DNA of 64,000 bases, from the NCBI GenBank assembly GCA_009761415.1, contig QUOL01000014.1:682001-746000 (forward strand). Reading direction: 5' to 3'. The number at the start of each line of letters is the position of its first letter. The first letter of the stretch is position 1. Shown piece after piece: positions 1 to 11,122 of this stretch. The notes below the pieces were generated by a model, which worked only from the letters and a program-made list of their open reading frames with translations, had not been told where the DNA came from and did no database searches. The DNA comes from Sarcomyxa edulis (taxonomy: Eukaryota; Basidiomycota; Agaricomycetes; Agaricales; Mycenaceae). A program made the translations under genes and the position numbers.

Positions 1-1363
1 GCATCCTCGACAAGATTTATGCGAGAGGCCCCCGCCTGCGAGATAAACAGAGGCAAGATGCTCTCAATGCGCCTCCAATACGCCATAAAAGCCCTCGACA
101 ACCACCTTCCCTGCGTCTGAACGATGTCAGGTGGTGTCCCCATCAACAACAACTGAGTCGCGCCTCCGATGCGGAAACCATGCCCCGGCATGTCCGGTAA
201 ACCTGCCGCAACCCATATCTCATTACACCGTGCCATAAACCACCCCTTCGTCATCGGAGCCCAACCTCCGCCTTCCGTCTCAAAAGCGAAAAGCGGGGCC
301 TCAGCCGGTAGATCTGAACTACAGCGCCTGTGATGTGCCAACGCCTCATAAGGACAGGAAGGATCATCCCTAGATGTTATCGATATATCCGCCCCGTCCG
401 ACGCCGTCGTCTTCGTCCATGGGATGTGCACAGTGACAAAAGGCACTCCTGTACCCGTGACACCCTCCGACAACGGTGCGGACCGCGAACCATGTTTCTG
501 CGGATCGAAGAGATTGGGACTCGGAATCGTGAGCTCTCCCAGCCTAGACGAAATGGCCAATCGATAATGAGTATATGCATGTCCGCTCACACCCCTTGAT
601 CCCCACCAACCAATGCGATGTGATAGATCAAGTTGATAGATGTTAGAACTCACCGACAGCAGCTCCAAAAAGCAACACAAGCTACTGCCCACACTGCCGC
701 ATCAAAAGCGTTAGACAGATCCAGTCCCGCCTTCAATGTGTACATGTGTTCTATGGTGACCGGTGGACGCTTTGCCCTCTTCGATGATATAGGAACGAGC
801 TTCCTCACACCTTTCCTCGTCTGTTTCAACAGATCCTCTCCGTGCCACTCAGCACCGTTTATCATATGCCAGAAGTGCAAACCCGCAAACCAATTATCCA
901 CCGTAGTCCCCGCCACGGTACCTGCAGCACTAGCGGCAAACGACGACAGTAGGACCTCGGACGCCGGCATGCGACTCCGCTCCGGTACGTTGTTCCTATC
1001 ACAGAATTGCGTGAAGCGAAGTAGACCCGCCCCATAACCATCTCTGGTACCTTGATCAAGCGAATATACCATGACCTCGAAGAGACGTCGCAAAGTTGTG
1101 TCGGGCAACGCCCCCGATATCGATTCGTGGAAGACTGCGGTCTGTGGAGTAAACCATTGATGTAGACGGTCACTCGCCAAAACGTGAGGACGCCAAACCG
1201 AAGGCGCTATCTCACAACCTTTCTTGGGCCGCCTCGGAAGACGAACCCTCGTACCTTCCTGTACCGGGAATGTCCTCTGAAACATGATGTCCCGAAGCGA
1301 AGAAAGCTCCCTTTCAACGTCCACGCCCGCCAATACGTCCGACAACGTGAGTCGGTCAGACAT
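1..1363 (-). CDS. Tyrosine recombinase of YR retrotransposon (partial, 3' end outside window)
   Basis: Phage-integrase-type recombinase that would insert the circular cDNA of the element. Exons are 654-1363 and 1-543. The intron 544-653 (GTGAGT...TCTAG) splits a codon so that the joined sequence reads FWSCCRLGELTIPS, the box carrying the first catalytic arginine. Further on, GHGFRIGG supplies the H-x-x-R pair (His codon 180-182), GRW follows, and the nucleophile Tyr is in AYWRRIES (codon 78-80). The N-terminal half is the SAM-like core-binding domain. The start ATG (MSDRLTL) overlaps the stop of the upstream RT ORF by a few bases, suggesting coupled or reinitiated translation. The ORF is still open at base 1. 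Identification as a YR is firm; the exact element clade is not. Confidence 0.88.
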
Positions 1364-3713
1364 GATCAAACCAGGATGCCAATTCGACCGGTAAACCGTA
1401 CGCGACGTCTATACGCTGAGAGGCAGGTGGAAGGTCTCCGCGAGAAACACAATCCGACAAATTCGTCGACGTCTCCACGTACTGCAGGGTGAAAGTCAAC
1501 CGCCTCTTATCTAGAATCTCCTCTGACCTTCGTATGCACAGGTTAGACTCAAAATTCCTCGACCGACCTTTCCTATAACCTCCTATCGCCCCTTCATTAT
1601 CGCTTCGAATCAGAAAGTCGTGATCCTCGATGCCGTATGCGTCCGCAATACGTATGATCACCTCAATCGCGACACACTCCAGCCAGCCTATGTCACGACC
1701 CTTTGCCTTCCACGTCGCATTGGTCTGCCAAGCATCCCATCGACCACCCCACAAGACACCCACACCCCAGCCGGTGGAAGCATCTACCCAGATGTCATAG
1801 TCATATGTCATGCCCTTCGGGCGCAAATAGCGAACAAAACCCGTCGTCGTCAAACGACCCACCCACCATTTCAACTCCGTTTGCACAGAGTGGGGCGGCC
1901 ATCGCTTCTGAAACTCCTCCCCTTGAGTGAACGTCCGCAACCAATCCATCAGACCCCTCAGATACGAGGCTCCGCGGCGATAAACGAAGGATATATGAGA
2001 GAGTGAACCAATGAGGGACTCGACGTCTTTTCTCCGCGCAGGAGTCCCTGCATGCACCTTCAAGAATTCACTGACCTTCGTGAGGTGTTTCACCCTCTTC
2101 TTCTCCGATAGATATACGCACTTCTCTGGCAGACTCCACTCGAAGCCCAGATACGCAAAGGTATCACCAAATTCCTGGCCCTTCGTAGTATGCCAAGGAA
2201 TGCCCAATGGTGAAATGATATGTTTTATCCTCGTCAAATCGTAGTCGTAACGATAGATGACGCCAGCCGATACACCTTCGTACGGGCCGTCCTTCGATGG
2301 AAATCTGAAAACGTCGAAATCATCCACCCACTTCACCACTGGACCAACCTCGAGACTGTGCCAAATATCCACCGTCGCATCCGCTACCTCTCCTTGCAAA
2401 CCATGCGCGCTCGCTATCCCAAAAGGTACGTTGTGATCCATGTAGAACAAGCCCTCGAATTGAATAATGGTGTATCGTTTATGATCTGGCAACGTCGGGA
2501 CCGTCCGATACGCGCCCTCCACATCCAAGGTCGCCGCCTGCGCGCCTGGGGGAGCATTCTCGACCTGCAAAGATAGATAGATGTGGTCAGATGATGTTAT
2601 TCTTTTTACACCTCAACGTGACAGAATATCCCAGCCATCTCATAGATCCGAAAACGTGTACTTCCAGCAGGATATTAGACCGAAGCCCTCTACCCCACGA
2701 AGCACTTCCATCCTCTTCCCTACTAGATCGAATATCTCCACGAGTGCTCAAGAAAAAGATGGATGCGATAAAACAGGCGCGTTTATTTCATTATGAACGG
2801 ATATAACGGTGGCTCGAATCGATGGATGTATGCGACCACAATGATGAACGAAAAGATAGATGCGCGATGAAAGGGCCCGAGATTATGGCCGTATGTATGC
2901 TCGATGTGCGAAAAAAAAAAACGACGATAACAGAAGTGAAAGTATATATATGAAACTCACGATGCGCGCGCAGTCCTCTGCCCCATACCATTTTGTCGGG
3001 TAGTCATCTGAGTCTATCTCGTCATTGACAGACTTCCCCAACGTCCCACGATATGAGAGGTTCCTGCAACAGCGATACTTGTTCGGCTTCCCCGGACCCC
3101 CCTCCGTCACCACTACCTGTACCGGTGACGAACGGAAGGGCCCAATCTTTTTCTCCAACTCTTCTTTCGTGAAAGGACCTACAACGCGTCCCAGCGCAAT
3201 TTCTTCCAAGATGTAGGCGCGTATTACTTCGTGATGGATATCGGATGACTGCAAATTCGAAGGGGTGTATGATTCTATGATGGGCTCTAAGTCGCCCAAT
3301 GGGAAGCCATGGCTGAGTTTATAACATAATTCTGGGTAACGATCGATTAGCCCCGCCCTCGTGAGATATTCTTTGAAGGCTTCGGGTGAGTAAGGAGTAT
3401 TGATTTTAGAATAATCGACGTCTTCGTCGTAAGCTGATGCAGTTGGAGATAAATTATTAAAGTACGGGAGGTGATCGTCAATGATGGGTGTCGTGTCAAA
3501 AGAGAGAGAATCAATGAGCGGTTGCCAAGAGTATAACGGAGAGGACGAATGATCAGTTGGAGCACAATCGAGCGCAGGCTTCGTGTTTTCCTCCACACAA
3601 AGAGCAGATGTGTTGTTCGGGGTGATCGGCGGTGCAGGGGTAAAAACGCTTGAGATTATATCCGGGGCATATGATGTTTCCTCCGGTACGTTTAACGAGT
3701 TGGCGATTGACAT
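1356..3713 (-). CDS. Reverse transcriptase-RNase H polyprotein of YR retrotransposon
   Basis: Predicted 653 aa from two exons, 2961-3713 and 1356-2564, joined in phase 0. The joint gives CARIVENAPPGAQAATLDVE, the usual entry to the RT palm; LDVEGAYR holds the first catalytic Asp and KWVDDFDVFRF the x-D-D box. RNase H follows, with Asp in DIWVDAST, Glu in WLECVAIE, Asp in IRSDNEGA and Asp in NLSDCVSRG. The intron (396 bp) is far longer than host introns in this window and is itself T-rich near the donor side; I see no extra exon in it. The chosen start is the first ATG, inside the gag ORF in another frame; frameshift translation from gag is an alternative. Confidence 0.88.
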
Positions 3714-4980
3714 ACTTGGCAAACGTCGGTTTGCCTTGCGGCGTTGTCTCGATCTTGCATGTCGCGAACTTATGATCTCCTTGGCAGATGAGGCACATAG
3801 CAGCGGGACCGTCTCTCCTAGTGCTCCCTCGAAAGGATCCACCACTGCTACCTTCCTTCCTGTCGTCCTTCCTTCCTACCTCGTACGGATCCTTCCTATA
3901 CGTAGCGCGCGGACGACGATCGGGGCCACTGTGAGCAGAACTCGCGATGTCCATCTTCTGCATCTGCATCTTGATCCTATGATCTGTTTTCAACGCCTCG
4001 AATCTTCGATGATAACTTTCAGAATCAAATGGTTGAAAATCAGAAAAATACTTCGTGCGCATTTCGATGTCGAATTGTAAGACTGCGGGGAAAAGGGATG
4101 GTTCCTGACGACGTAAGAAATTGTAGTGATCAATGTTCCATCGTCGCGCGATAGCTTCTGTGCAAGTACGATCGATATACGTGGCATATAAAGCCCACGC
4201 CTCGTGAAACAAATTTACAGTCAAAGCGGACTCGTCACCTAGCGGCGACAAGTCATATACGCTGACTTTCGTCTTGTTACCGAGATACCTGGTTTTCATA
4301 GGAAGCGAGTTGGTGTTGTAAAAAAGGGTTTCTGTGGAAGCGATGGTGAAACAAGATAGAGGGACGTAGAAACCTTGAGAAGCAACGTCGATGAGGATGG
4401 GATGAATCTCTTCGAGGCATGATTTACTCTTGAAAATTTCGCGTTCTTCGTTGAAGATTTTTTCAGAAACTGGAGTTGGAGCTTGCTTCGTGAGAGTATT
4501 GCCTAGAACCTCGTATATCTTCTGCTGAGTACCAGGAGAGGTGGCGGCGATAGCGGCGTAAGTTTGAGTGAGCGTGGGAGTGAAATTAGCATTGATCGAT
4601 GATAAAGATGATGATGATGATGATGATGAGGTATTAACAGGGATGGATGATGTATTTAAAATGGAGTTAAGGGAGGAAGATGAGGTCTGTCCGTTCTGGC
4701 CGTTAAAGTTAAACGGGGCATTCCCAAAACCTCCAACGGGGGTGATAAAAAATAATTCTTCGTCTGCTGGAACGCCGGGCTCTTTAGCTGCTCTGCGTAT
4801 AGCTCTAGCTGCGTTCCGAGTGGTGCGTAAAGCATTCTCGATGATCTTCTCTTCTCTCGTTCTAATGATAGGTGATGGGCGCAACAAGGAAAAATTTGAA
4901 ATATTCCCGGCGGCAGTCATTGAGTGTGATCTGGGCCTTAACGATTTGCCGGAGGCTCCATTAGGACGTGATGTCGACAT
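3553..4980 (-). CDS. Gag-like protein of YR retrotransposon
   Basis: Uninterrupted 475 aa ORF upstream of the RT ORF and overlapping it by about 160 bp. The N-terminal third is Ser/Asn/Thr-rich and low complexity; the middle contains a charged helical region. The C-terminal part carries two Cys/His clusters, CLICQGDHKFATC (C-x2-C-x3-H-x4-C) and CSLCGGKHEACARLC, which resemble zinc knuckles that bind RNA in retroelement nucleocapsid proteins. Position, order and the knuckles support a Gag role. Gag sequences diverge fast and I do not recognise the capsid part itself. The ATG at 4980 is the first in frame. Confidence 0.8.
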   Translation of the reverse strand: MSTSRPNGASGKSLRPRSHSMTAAGNISNFSLLRPSPIIRTREEKIIENALRTTRNAARAIRRAAKEPGVPADEELFFITPVGGFGNAPFNFNGQNGQTSSSSLNSILNTSSIPVNTSSSSSSSSLSSINANFTPTLTQTYAAIAATSPGTQQKIYEVLGNTLTKQAPTPVSEKIFNEEREIFKSKSCLEEIHPILIDVASQGFYVPLSCFTIASTETLFYNTNSLPMKTRYLGNKTKVSVYDLSPLGDESALTVNLFHEAWALYATYIDRTCTEAIARRWNIDHYNFLRRQEPSLFPAVLQFDIEMRTKYFSDFQPFDSESYHRRFEALKTDHRIKMQMQKMDIASSAHSGPDRRPRATYRKDPYEVGRKDDRKEGSSGGSFRGSTRRDGPAAMCLICQGDHKFATCKIETTPQGKPTFAKYVNRQLVKRTGGNIICPGYNLKRFYPCTADHPEQHICSLCGGKHEACARLCSN

Positions 4981-5388
4981 GTCGGATGACTTTAAGGCGA
5001 TCGAATAGGATTTGAGTGACTGGTTGAGATTTTGGCGGAATTAGTCGCGCAAAATCAGAGAGGGAAGAGAAGAAGGGGATAAAGACGTGTCCTTGCTTCT
5101 CTGACCGCCTAGACCTTGAGTCTCGCACGGACCATCGAATGATCTGGAAGCCAAGGACACTCGTGTGTGACACCCTCGTTCCACGTGGCACTTATCAAGC
5201 CCCTGCTGAACTCCTGCCGTTGCTCGCAAGCTCACAAGTCGGAGTTGAGCCTCCACCTCGGTACTGCAATCTCCGAGAATTCTTCTCCTAGATAACGTTC
5301 CCCGAGTCGACATGTACTTCGACGTGACGATGGGGACTCGGAGGAAGAGATGAGAAACGTGGCAACTTGAATTAGAGCCGGACGCTGA
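4981..5388. other. Stretch between retrotransposon gag and PNPO gene
   Basis: About 400 bp holding the presumed 5' end and leader of the retrotransposon (minus strand) and the upstream region of the PNPO gene (plus strand). I see no clear terminal repeat, TATA box or target duplication. A 118-codon antisense frame crosses it but has no coding signature. Confidence 0.5.
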
Positions 5389-6305
5389 ATGCGGCAATGC
5401 GGCATCTCACCATCAATGTTTCTCGACCGGACTGCAGCTTTGGGTCTTCGTCGCTGTTTCGTCCATCGATCCCATCCCATCTCTTCCCTTGGTTTTCCTC
5501 GACATAGATACTCAACAATGGACGTCGTAATCTCCCAGCCAACCCCCGATAAACTCAAAGTACTCCCGCATCTCCAATACGAAACCCCTAACAATAACCT
5601 ATCTCTCTCTGTCGTCGCACCCTCTCCTCTCGATCAATTCCGTACATGGTTCAAAGGCGTCGTAGAAGGCGGTATCGTCAAAGAACCCGAAGCGATGACA
5701 CTATCCACCGCAACACTATCGGGTATCCCTTCGTCTCGGGTCGTACTCTTGAAACAACTCGATGCTACCGGCTTTGTCTTCTATACAAACTACACGTCCA
5801 GAAAATCCCAGGAACTAATCGCGAACCCTAACGCGGCACTTGTATTCTATTGGAGAGAAGTCCACCTGTCCGTCAGGATCATCGGGCGAGTCGAAAAAGT
5901 ATCCAGAGAAGATAGCGAAGAATATTGGAAATCCCGACCACTCGGCAGCCGTCTTGGTGCGTGGGCAAGTAAACAGAGCTCTGTCGTAGACGAGGGCGAG
6001 GTAAACGCTCGTCTCGACAGAATCAGAGAGAAATTCGGAGTCAAAGAGGGCGACACAGAGGCTGATATTCCTCTTCCTGAATTCTGGGGCGGTTGGAGAG
6101 TGATTCCCGAGTATGTTCTCCCATACATACCTCTTCCGGGTTCTGAGTTTCTGATTCTGATTTTCTGATTCTCGGACTTAGCGAGGTGGAATTCTGGTGC
6201 GGGAAACCGTCTCGGCTCCATAGTCGCGTTCGCTATATCCGTACCGTCGAGTCTTCTGCCAGTTCTGCCAGTGCGCAGTGGAAGATCGACGGCTTGGCAC
6301 CTTAA
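5389..6305 (+). CDS. PDX3: Pyridoxamine 5'-phosphate oxidase
   Basis: FMN-dependent enzyme that oxidises pyridoxine or pyridoxamine 5'-phosphate to pyridoxal phosphate, the last step of vitamin B6 salvage. Exons end at 6110 and resume at 6182 (intron 6111-6181, GTATGT...TTAG). The core shows the FMN-binding block RVVLLKQLDATGFVFYTNY, then SRKSQELIANP, YWREVHLSVRI, SRPLGSRLGAWASKQS, and after the intron VEFW, PSRLHSRVRYIR and the C-terminal WKIDGLAP. From the ATG at 5518 the protein is 238 aa, the usual fungal size. An uninterrupted in-frame extension reaches ATGs at 5416 and 5389 and is Arg/Ser/His-rich with almost no acidic residues, so a mitochondrial form is possible. I report the longest frame; 5518 is equally plausible as the main start. 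Confidence 0.93.
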
Positions 6306-7969
6306 TTGGAGTGCGTGTGTTTGTTTGAATAGAGGGAAAAAGGAAAGATGGTTGCTTAGAATTTGTACGCTCGAAAATCAAGACTTATGGCGTCTGCAGT
6401 ATCAAGACTTATTGCGTCTGCAGTAATTGTAACACTCCAATTTTTAGACCGCGATGATTCAGCTGGGAACGACTTTCTAGGACGGGACCTTTGATGACTA
6501 GATTATCAGCATTTAGACCTCTCGCGTATTGATCGTAGGTCTACAGGTAAAAATCTAGACTTTAGACTGCAGAGAACAATTCGCATAGACCACACAAAAA
6601 TGAACACCCCACCCCCACATCCTCGCCTTCCGAACAACGCAACACTGGCCGAGCAAACAACAACTCGAGGAAGACAGAGACCATTTGAAAAAACGTGAGG
6701 ACAGAAAACACAAGTGAAGATGAAAAGCTTATTGTTTAAAACAGACTGCCCGAACCCGAACCCGAATCTTCTGGTGAGAGTGAGAGTATCCGTTCGGAAA
6801 CTGTACAGGCAAGGGATGTGCCGTGTGGGATTTATAGATACCGTCACGGTGGTACCCACCCACAATGAGCATCACATCACAAGAAGGTGTATACATACAA
6901 AGCAGCCACCACCGCCTCGGCCGGCCAAGATCGGTATATCTGTTCTGGGATTAGGCTTTCCTGTACGTAGCACCTATGAAAGCCAACTTATGCCTCCGCA
7001 ACCATAACTTTGACTTTGACTGCGTTCCAAGAAAGGTTCGACCTGCTCGATAACTAGCTTGCACGGTGCGATGCATTTGACCTGGTAGTCCCATCACGAC
7101 GATGTAGATCAAAGAGTATGCGGCCTAGATCGTGAAGCAGATAACTCACCGCAACTGCAATGTTATGTTTTATGTTCTGGGGTGAGATCTTGGAAGAGTG
7201 AAAAGTCAACGGTTATGCCAATTCCGGAAAGCAAAGAAAAATAACCCAGGGTCAGGTGGTGGTAGTAGTGGTGCAACGGCACCAGGAGTCAGGACTCGGC
7301 GCTAGCATTGATCGAAATATATAATCGTCCCCGGCCTCGCTACATCGTGTCGGTCTGACCAGGAAAGATAGCTTCTATCCCACTTCACATCCCATAGCAT
7401 GGTCACAGTTATAGCAGCTTGTGATCCCTATATAACGTCTTGACTCTCGAGGTAATTTCGACAACTGAACGAGCTCCTGAGTCCTAGTCAATGACAGCCT
7501 GAGAGTGAGAGTCGACGGCAGATGATCAGAGGATATGATTGCTAAGTGCAGATAACATCTATATCTAGGTCGCACATTCGTGTATTAAATAGTGCCAGAA
7601 ACACCACAGGAACTGAGGGGAGGACGCGAGAACATACTAGTGCTACGACCACAGACTGAGATAGCACAACGGCGACTTCGATAGAGTTAGGGTTCTTCCA
7701 GTTCTGAGTTCATTCGCGACCTCGGGTCCAGTACCGGTATAGCCTCTTTCCAGCGCGTAGAAGTCGCATATATGCTCAGCGATAATCATACACCAGTGCG
7801 ATTGTTATGGTAGGAAAACAGAGTCGGAGGAGCGAGAACCTGAAAAGAGATGAAAAGGATCCTCAGGCTCCTGACCGACGCTGCTGCCAAATACTCCCAA
7901 CTTTGTCGACACCGCTTCTTCCCCAAATTCCCTACGGTCACGGTCGAGTTCCCACTAATCACACTAATG
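6306..7969. other. Intergenic region, no gene recognised
   Basis: Between the PNPO stop and the small gene at 7970. Apart from the 24 bp repeat I see no spliced reading frame with protein-like composition on either strand. Short frames around 6506-6865 and 7375-7575 look random. Confidence 0.5.
6377..6424. repeat. Perfectly adjacent 24 bp direct repeat (two copies)
   Basis: Copies at 6377-6400 and 6401-6424 differ at one base. They lie just downstream of the PNPO stop codon, probably in its 3' UTR or terminator. Confidence 0.8.
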
Positions 7970-8511
7970 CAACGTCTCGGGCGTCCCACAAGGGCACTTC
8001 CACGACCCCCGACAACAAGAAGATATGCTTCCAAGCTATCACGTCGAGTCCAAGAGATTCGACGCGCCTCAGCGGTAACGGAAGCAGAATCCAACGCGAC
8101 TGATTCTCGCCCTCCTTGGGTTTATACAACAACGAACTTCCTCAAGTTTGTGATGCCTCCATGTACGTATATATCCCCTTTATACCCCTCCCTCCCCCTC
8201 AGATGTACCTGATATTAGCATGCATTTAGTGATCATCATGTACTCAGTCTTCATTCATGACCACGGAGATCGCGAGCATGTTTTCCAGGCGGTGAGCTTC
8301 ATTCCGTTTAGAATCATATGGTGTGCTAAACTTTGGATGTTGGTGTTAGCCACGACGATGGTTTTTGAGACAAAAGGCGGCGTTCTTCGCTCTGTCGCCA
8401 GCGGAGGAACGACTTCTCCAGCTAGGTGCTGAAAGGGAGGCCGGCGTATTAGCTGCGCAGAATCCTTGGCCAGATACCACGATAGTACATTCGGGGCCAT
8501 CTTCAGCTTGA
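7970..8511 (+). CDS. Small single-pass membrane protein, probably mitochondrial, function unknown
   Basis: Three exons, 7970-8162, 8230-8291 and 8350-8511, give 138 aa with clean GT-AG introns. The N-terminus (MQRLGRPTRALPRPPTTRRY) is rich in Arg and Pro without acidic residues, typical of a mitochondrial presequence. After the conserved-looking RPPWVYTTTNFLKFV comes one membrane segment (PPLIIMYSVFI), then a hydrophilic tail HDHGDREHVFQAPRRWFLRQ, KAAFFALSPAEERLLQL. The splice joints fall inside the membrane segment and inside the tail, which argues that the model is real. I do not recognise the family; topology suggests an inner-membrane protein with a C-terminal charged domain. The same frame is open back to an ATG at 7850, which would lengthen the N-terminus by 40 residues. 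Confidence 0.68.
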
Positions 8512-9045
8512 TAATTGATTCTAGATGGTTGTACTTGAGGACCACCATGATATTGCATCTTATGTCCATCGTACTTGTCGTCTCATCATCCTCCAGATTG
8601 GTGATGTGATACTGGTGTCTTGTTATACGATGCACCTTCGGTTCGATCAAGATTTTCAAAAGACTGTTTGGGACTCACTCTATGACTGAGTTTGGGAGAC
8701 ATGGATTGCATTGATTGGTAAGTATTTCCATCACTCAGGGCATGTACTTGAATAACAGTGCCCACCATGCGTAATCAGAAATCCAAATTGGATGGCTCCA
8801 TCTCTTCAGCTTCTGGTGTTTCTCGTAGGAACGTTCAATACGACCTGGGAAGGCTTCACGGCCTCAATGATGCTTCATTCCTATCTATAAAACGTTCTTC
8901 GCCTCTGACGGAATGCGATTCTCACTTGACCAGGTCAGTTCCCACTTGTCCATCCAATTCGGGTTGGAGAGGAGTAGCAGGAACTCTAAAGTCTCTTCAA
9001 GGGCTTTATATGCGCAGTCGCGTTTCGTGACCTGGAAGACGCCTA
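8512..9045. other. Intergenic region upstream of first P450
   Basis: About 530 bp. No gene seen; presumably holds the terminator of the small membrane-protein gene and the promoter of the first P450. No TATA-like box stands out. Confidence 0.45.
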
Positions 9046-11122
9046 ATGTCCTTCTACCCTCTCAGCGACTCACATATCACTATTGCCTTCGCAGTATGCT
9101 GCCTTACTATTGTGTGCATATTCGACAAGATCATTCGGAAATCGAGAGCTAAAGATGGACTTCTTCCCTTTCCACCTGGTCCAAGAGGTCATGCTATCAT
9201 TGGAAACCTACGCGACATCCCTTCGTTCCAGCCATGGCTCAAATATACCGAATGGCAGAAACAATATGGCGATATCGTACATTTCAAAGTTTTCGGTGAA
9301 CACATCGTCGTGGTGAACTCGGTGAAGGTCGCCAACGACCTCTTTGAGAAACGATCAAGCATATATTCCGACAGGCCTGTGGTTCCGATGATTAACATGT
9401 CAGTATCTTCTATTTTCTCTCAACTGTTTCTCAAAGCGAAACTAGGATGGGATGGGACTTCAATGTAGGGTTGATGCCTTACTCAGACACATGGCGGAAG
9501 CATAGGAGATTATTCCACCAAGCCTTTCGGCCGCAGGCATCGCTCAACTATAGGCCGATTCAGCTTCAGAAGGTGCACAAATTCTTGCAGGATCTTCTAT
9601 CGAGCCCCGAAGGCTTTACAATGTATTACAAGACGTACGTGGCCTTTTGTAAGACATCATTCGAGAGGCGTTAACGCATGCAATACAGCCTGGGGACCTC
9701 CATCGTAATGTCTGCTGTATATGGGTACGAACTCCACACAGATACCGATCGTTTTGTGAGCATCGCTGAGAAAGCGCTCTCCATGCTCACGAATCATCTA
9801 CTCCCCGGTGATGTGGCTATCGCTTTCCCTCTTCTTCGTTACCTCCCCTCATGGTTCCCCGGCGCTCGCGTTACACGGCTCGCACAAGAAAGCGTCATCC
9901 TCACAACAGATATGCAAAACGCCCCCCTACAATTTGCGAAGAAGGAAATGGTGAAAAGAAAAGTGGCAATCTGGGGCTTTCGTTCTGACCGTCTGATTTC
10001 CAGGAAACTGGAAATAAATCAGATTCGCTGGTGGCCGAAATGTTGATAAAACAAGGCGGGACAGATGGCGATGTTATCAAACACGTAGCAGCGACTGCGT
10101 ATGCAGGTAGGCCCATCCGTTTTCTGCTCTTAACTATTCATTTACATAGATTTTCTGTATCTGCGTACATAGCTGGTGCCGATACGGTAAGTCCACTAGC
10201 CTGAATATTTGAAGGGTCTGATATTCAACCTCCAAATAGACTGCTTCAGCCGTTGGAACTTTCTTCCTTGCTATGTGTATCTACCCAGAGGTTCAGAGGA
10301 AAGCACAAATGGAAATCGACGCTGTCGTTGGTCCTCACAGGTTACCAGATTGGGATGATAGACGAAGTCTACCATATATTGAAGCGGTATATCGCGAAGT
10401 CATGAGGTGTGCCCGTTGCTCGTCATCCCAGAAATCACTGAGGTGACATTCTTTCTAGATGGCACCCGGTACTACCTTTGTGTCTTTCTCATGCAACGTC
10501 CGAGGATAACATCTATGGTGGTTATCTCATCCCGAAAGGTTTTTTCGGCCATTTACTTTTCTAGCTACATCCCTTCACCCTCGTTCAACAGGTGCAACCG
10601 TCGTACCCAATATATGGTATGGTTGGTAGACCTGGATGAACTACCCCTGCTTTACCTTTTCTCTTCAGGGCTATGACTCGCAACGACAAAATGTACCCAA
10701 ACCCTGATGCATTTATACCTGAAAGGTTTTTCGATGCCGACGGGCAGCTCAATGACGACGATACCGTACTAGCATTCGGATTTGGGCGACGGTAACATCA
10801 ATCATTCTCTTTATCGAACACTTGCTAAAATAATTCCAGAATCTGTGTTGGTCGGTACATGGCCAATGCTACAATCTGGGCCACGATCGTTTCTGTCCTC
10901 GCCACATACAGTCTTGAGAAAGCAAAAGATGCTACAGGCCAAGAAATCGATATTCTAGAAAAATACACACATGGTGCTAGTAGGTATGGGCTTCCAATTC
11001 CAGAAGTCGGCTTCTACTTATTGACCCTCTGTAGTCACCCTCTGCCTTTCCAATGTTCCATTGTGCCTCGATCCGCTGGGGCGCGAGAGCTTATCCTGGG
11101 CACTATAGCAGCGCGAGATTGA
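9046..11122 (+). CDS. Cytochrome P450 (O-methylsterigmatocystin oxidoreductase-like), copy 1
   Basis: Heme monooxygenase of the ER membrane; substrate unknown. Eleven exons: 9046-9398, 9446-9634, 9689-9950, 10004-10106, 10173-10186, 10240-10406, 10459-10538, 10592-10616, 10669-10791, 10840-10983, 11035-11122, giving 515 aa. An N-terminal anchor (about residues 8-26) is followed by the hinge LPFPPGPRG. The I-helix reads AGADT across a 14 nt micro-exon, the K-helix ExxR is EVMR, the PERF box is IPERFF, and the heme loop is [14 protein letters not shown] with the Cys ligand. All expected motifs are intact. It has the same intron positions as the other three plus-strand copies but is the most diverged of them, and lacks the His in the post-heme GRH found in copies 3 and 4. 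Confidence 0.93.

Larger units (their letters stand above)
1..5000 (-). mobile_element. Tyrosine-recombinase retrotransposon (DIRS/Ngaro-type), truncated by window edge
   Basis: Three overlapping minus-strand ORFs in the order gag, reverse transcriptase-RNase H, tyrosine recombinase define a YR retrotransposon, the class that integrates with a tyrosine recombinase instead of a DDE integrase. The catalytic motifs of RT, RNase H and recombinase are all readable without stops, so this copy looks recent and possibly competent. Two spliceosomal-type introns interrupt the coding part (544-653 and 2565-2960). The 5' boundary is not fixed: I place it just beyond the gag start because no terminal repeat can be recognised without the other end, which lies outside the window. 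DIRS and Ngaro groups differ in their terminal repeats, so I cannot separate them here. Confidence 0.88.

Noticed and set aside
5041..5397. 118-codon minus-strand open frame next to the retrotransposon
   Set aside because: No domain, no splice context, overlaps the PNPO promoter; looks like chance.
5847..6221. Minus-strand frame of 124 codons
   Set aside because: Antisense shadow of the PNPO coding exon.
8255..8659. Minus-strand frame of 134 codons
   Set aside because: Overlaps the better supported plus-strand exons of the small membrane-protein gene and has no coding features.
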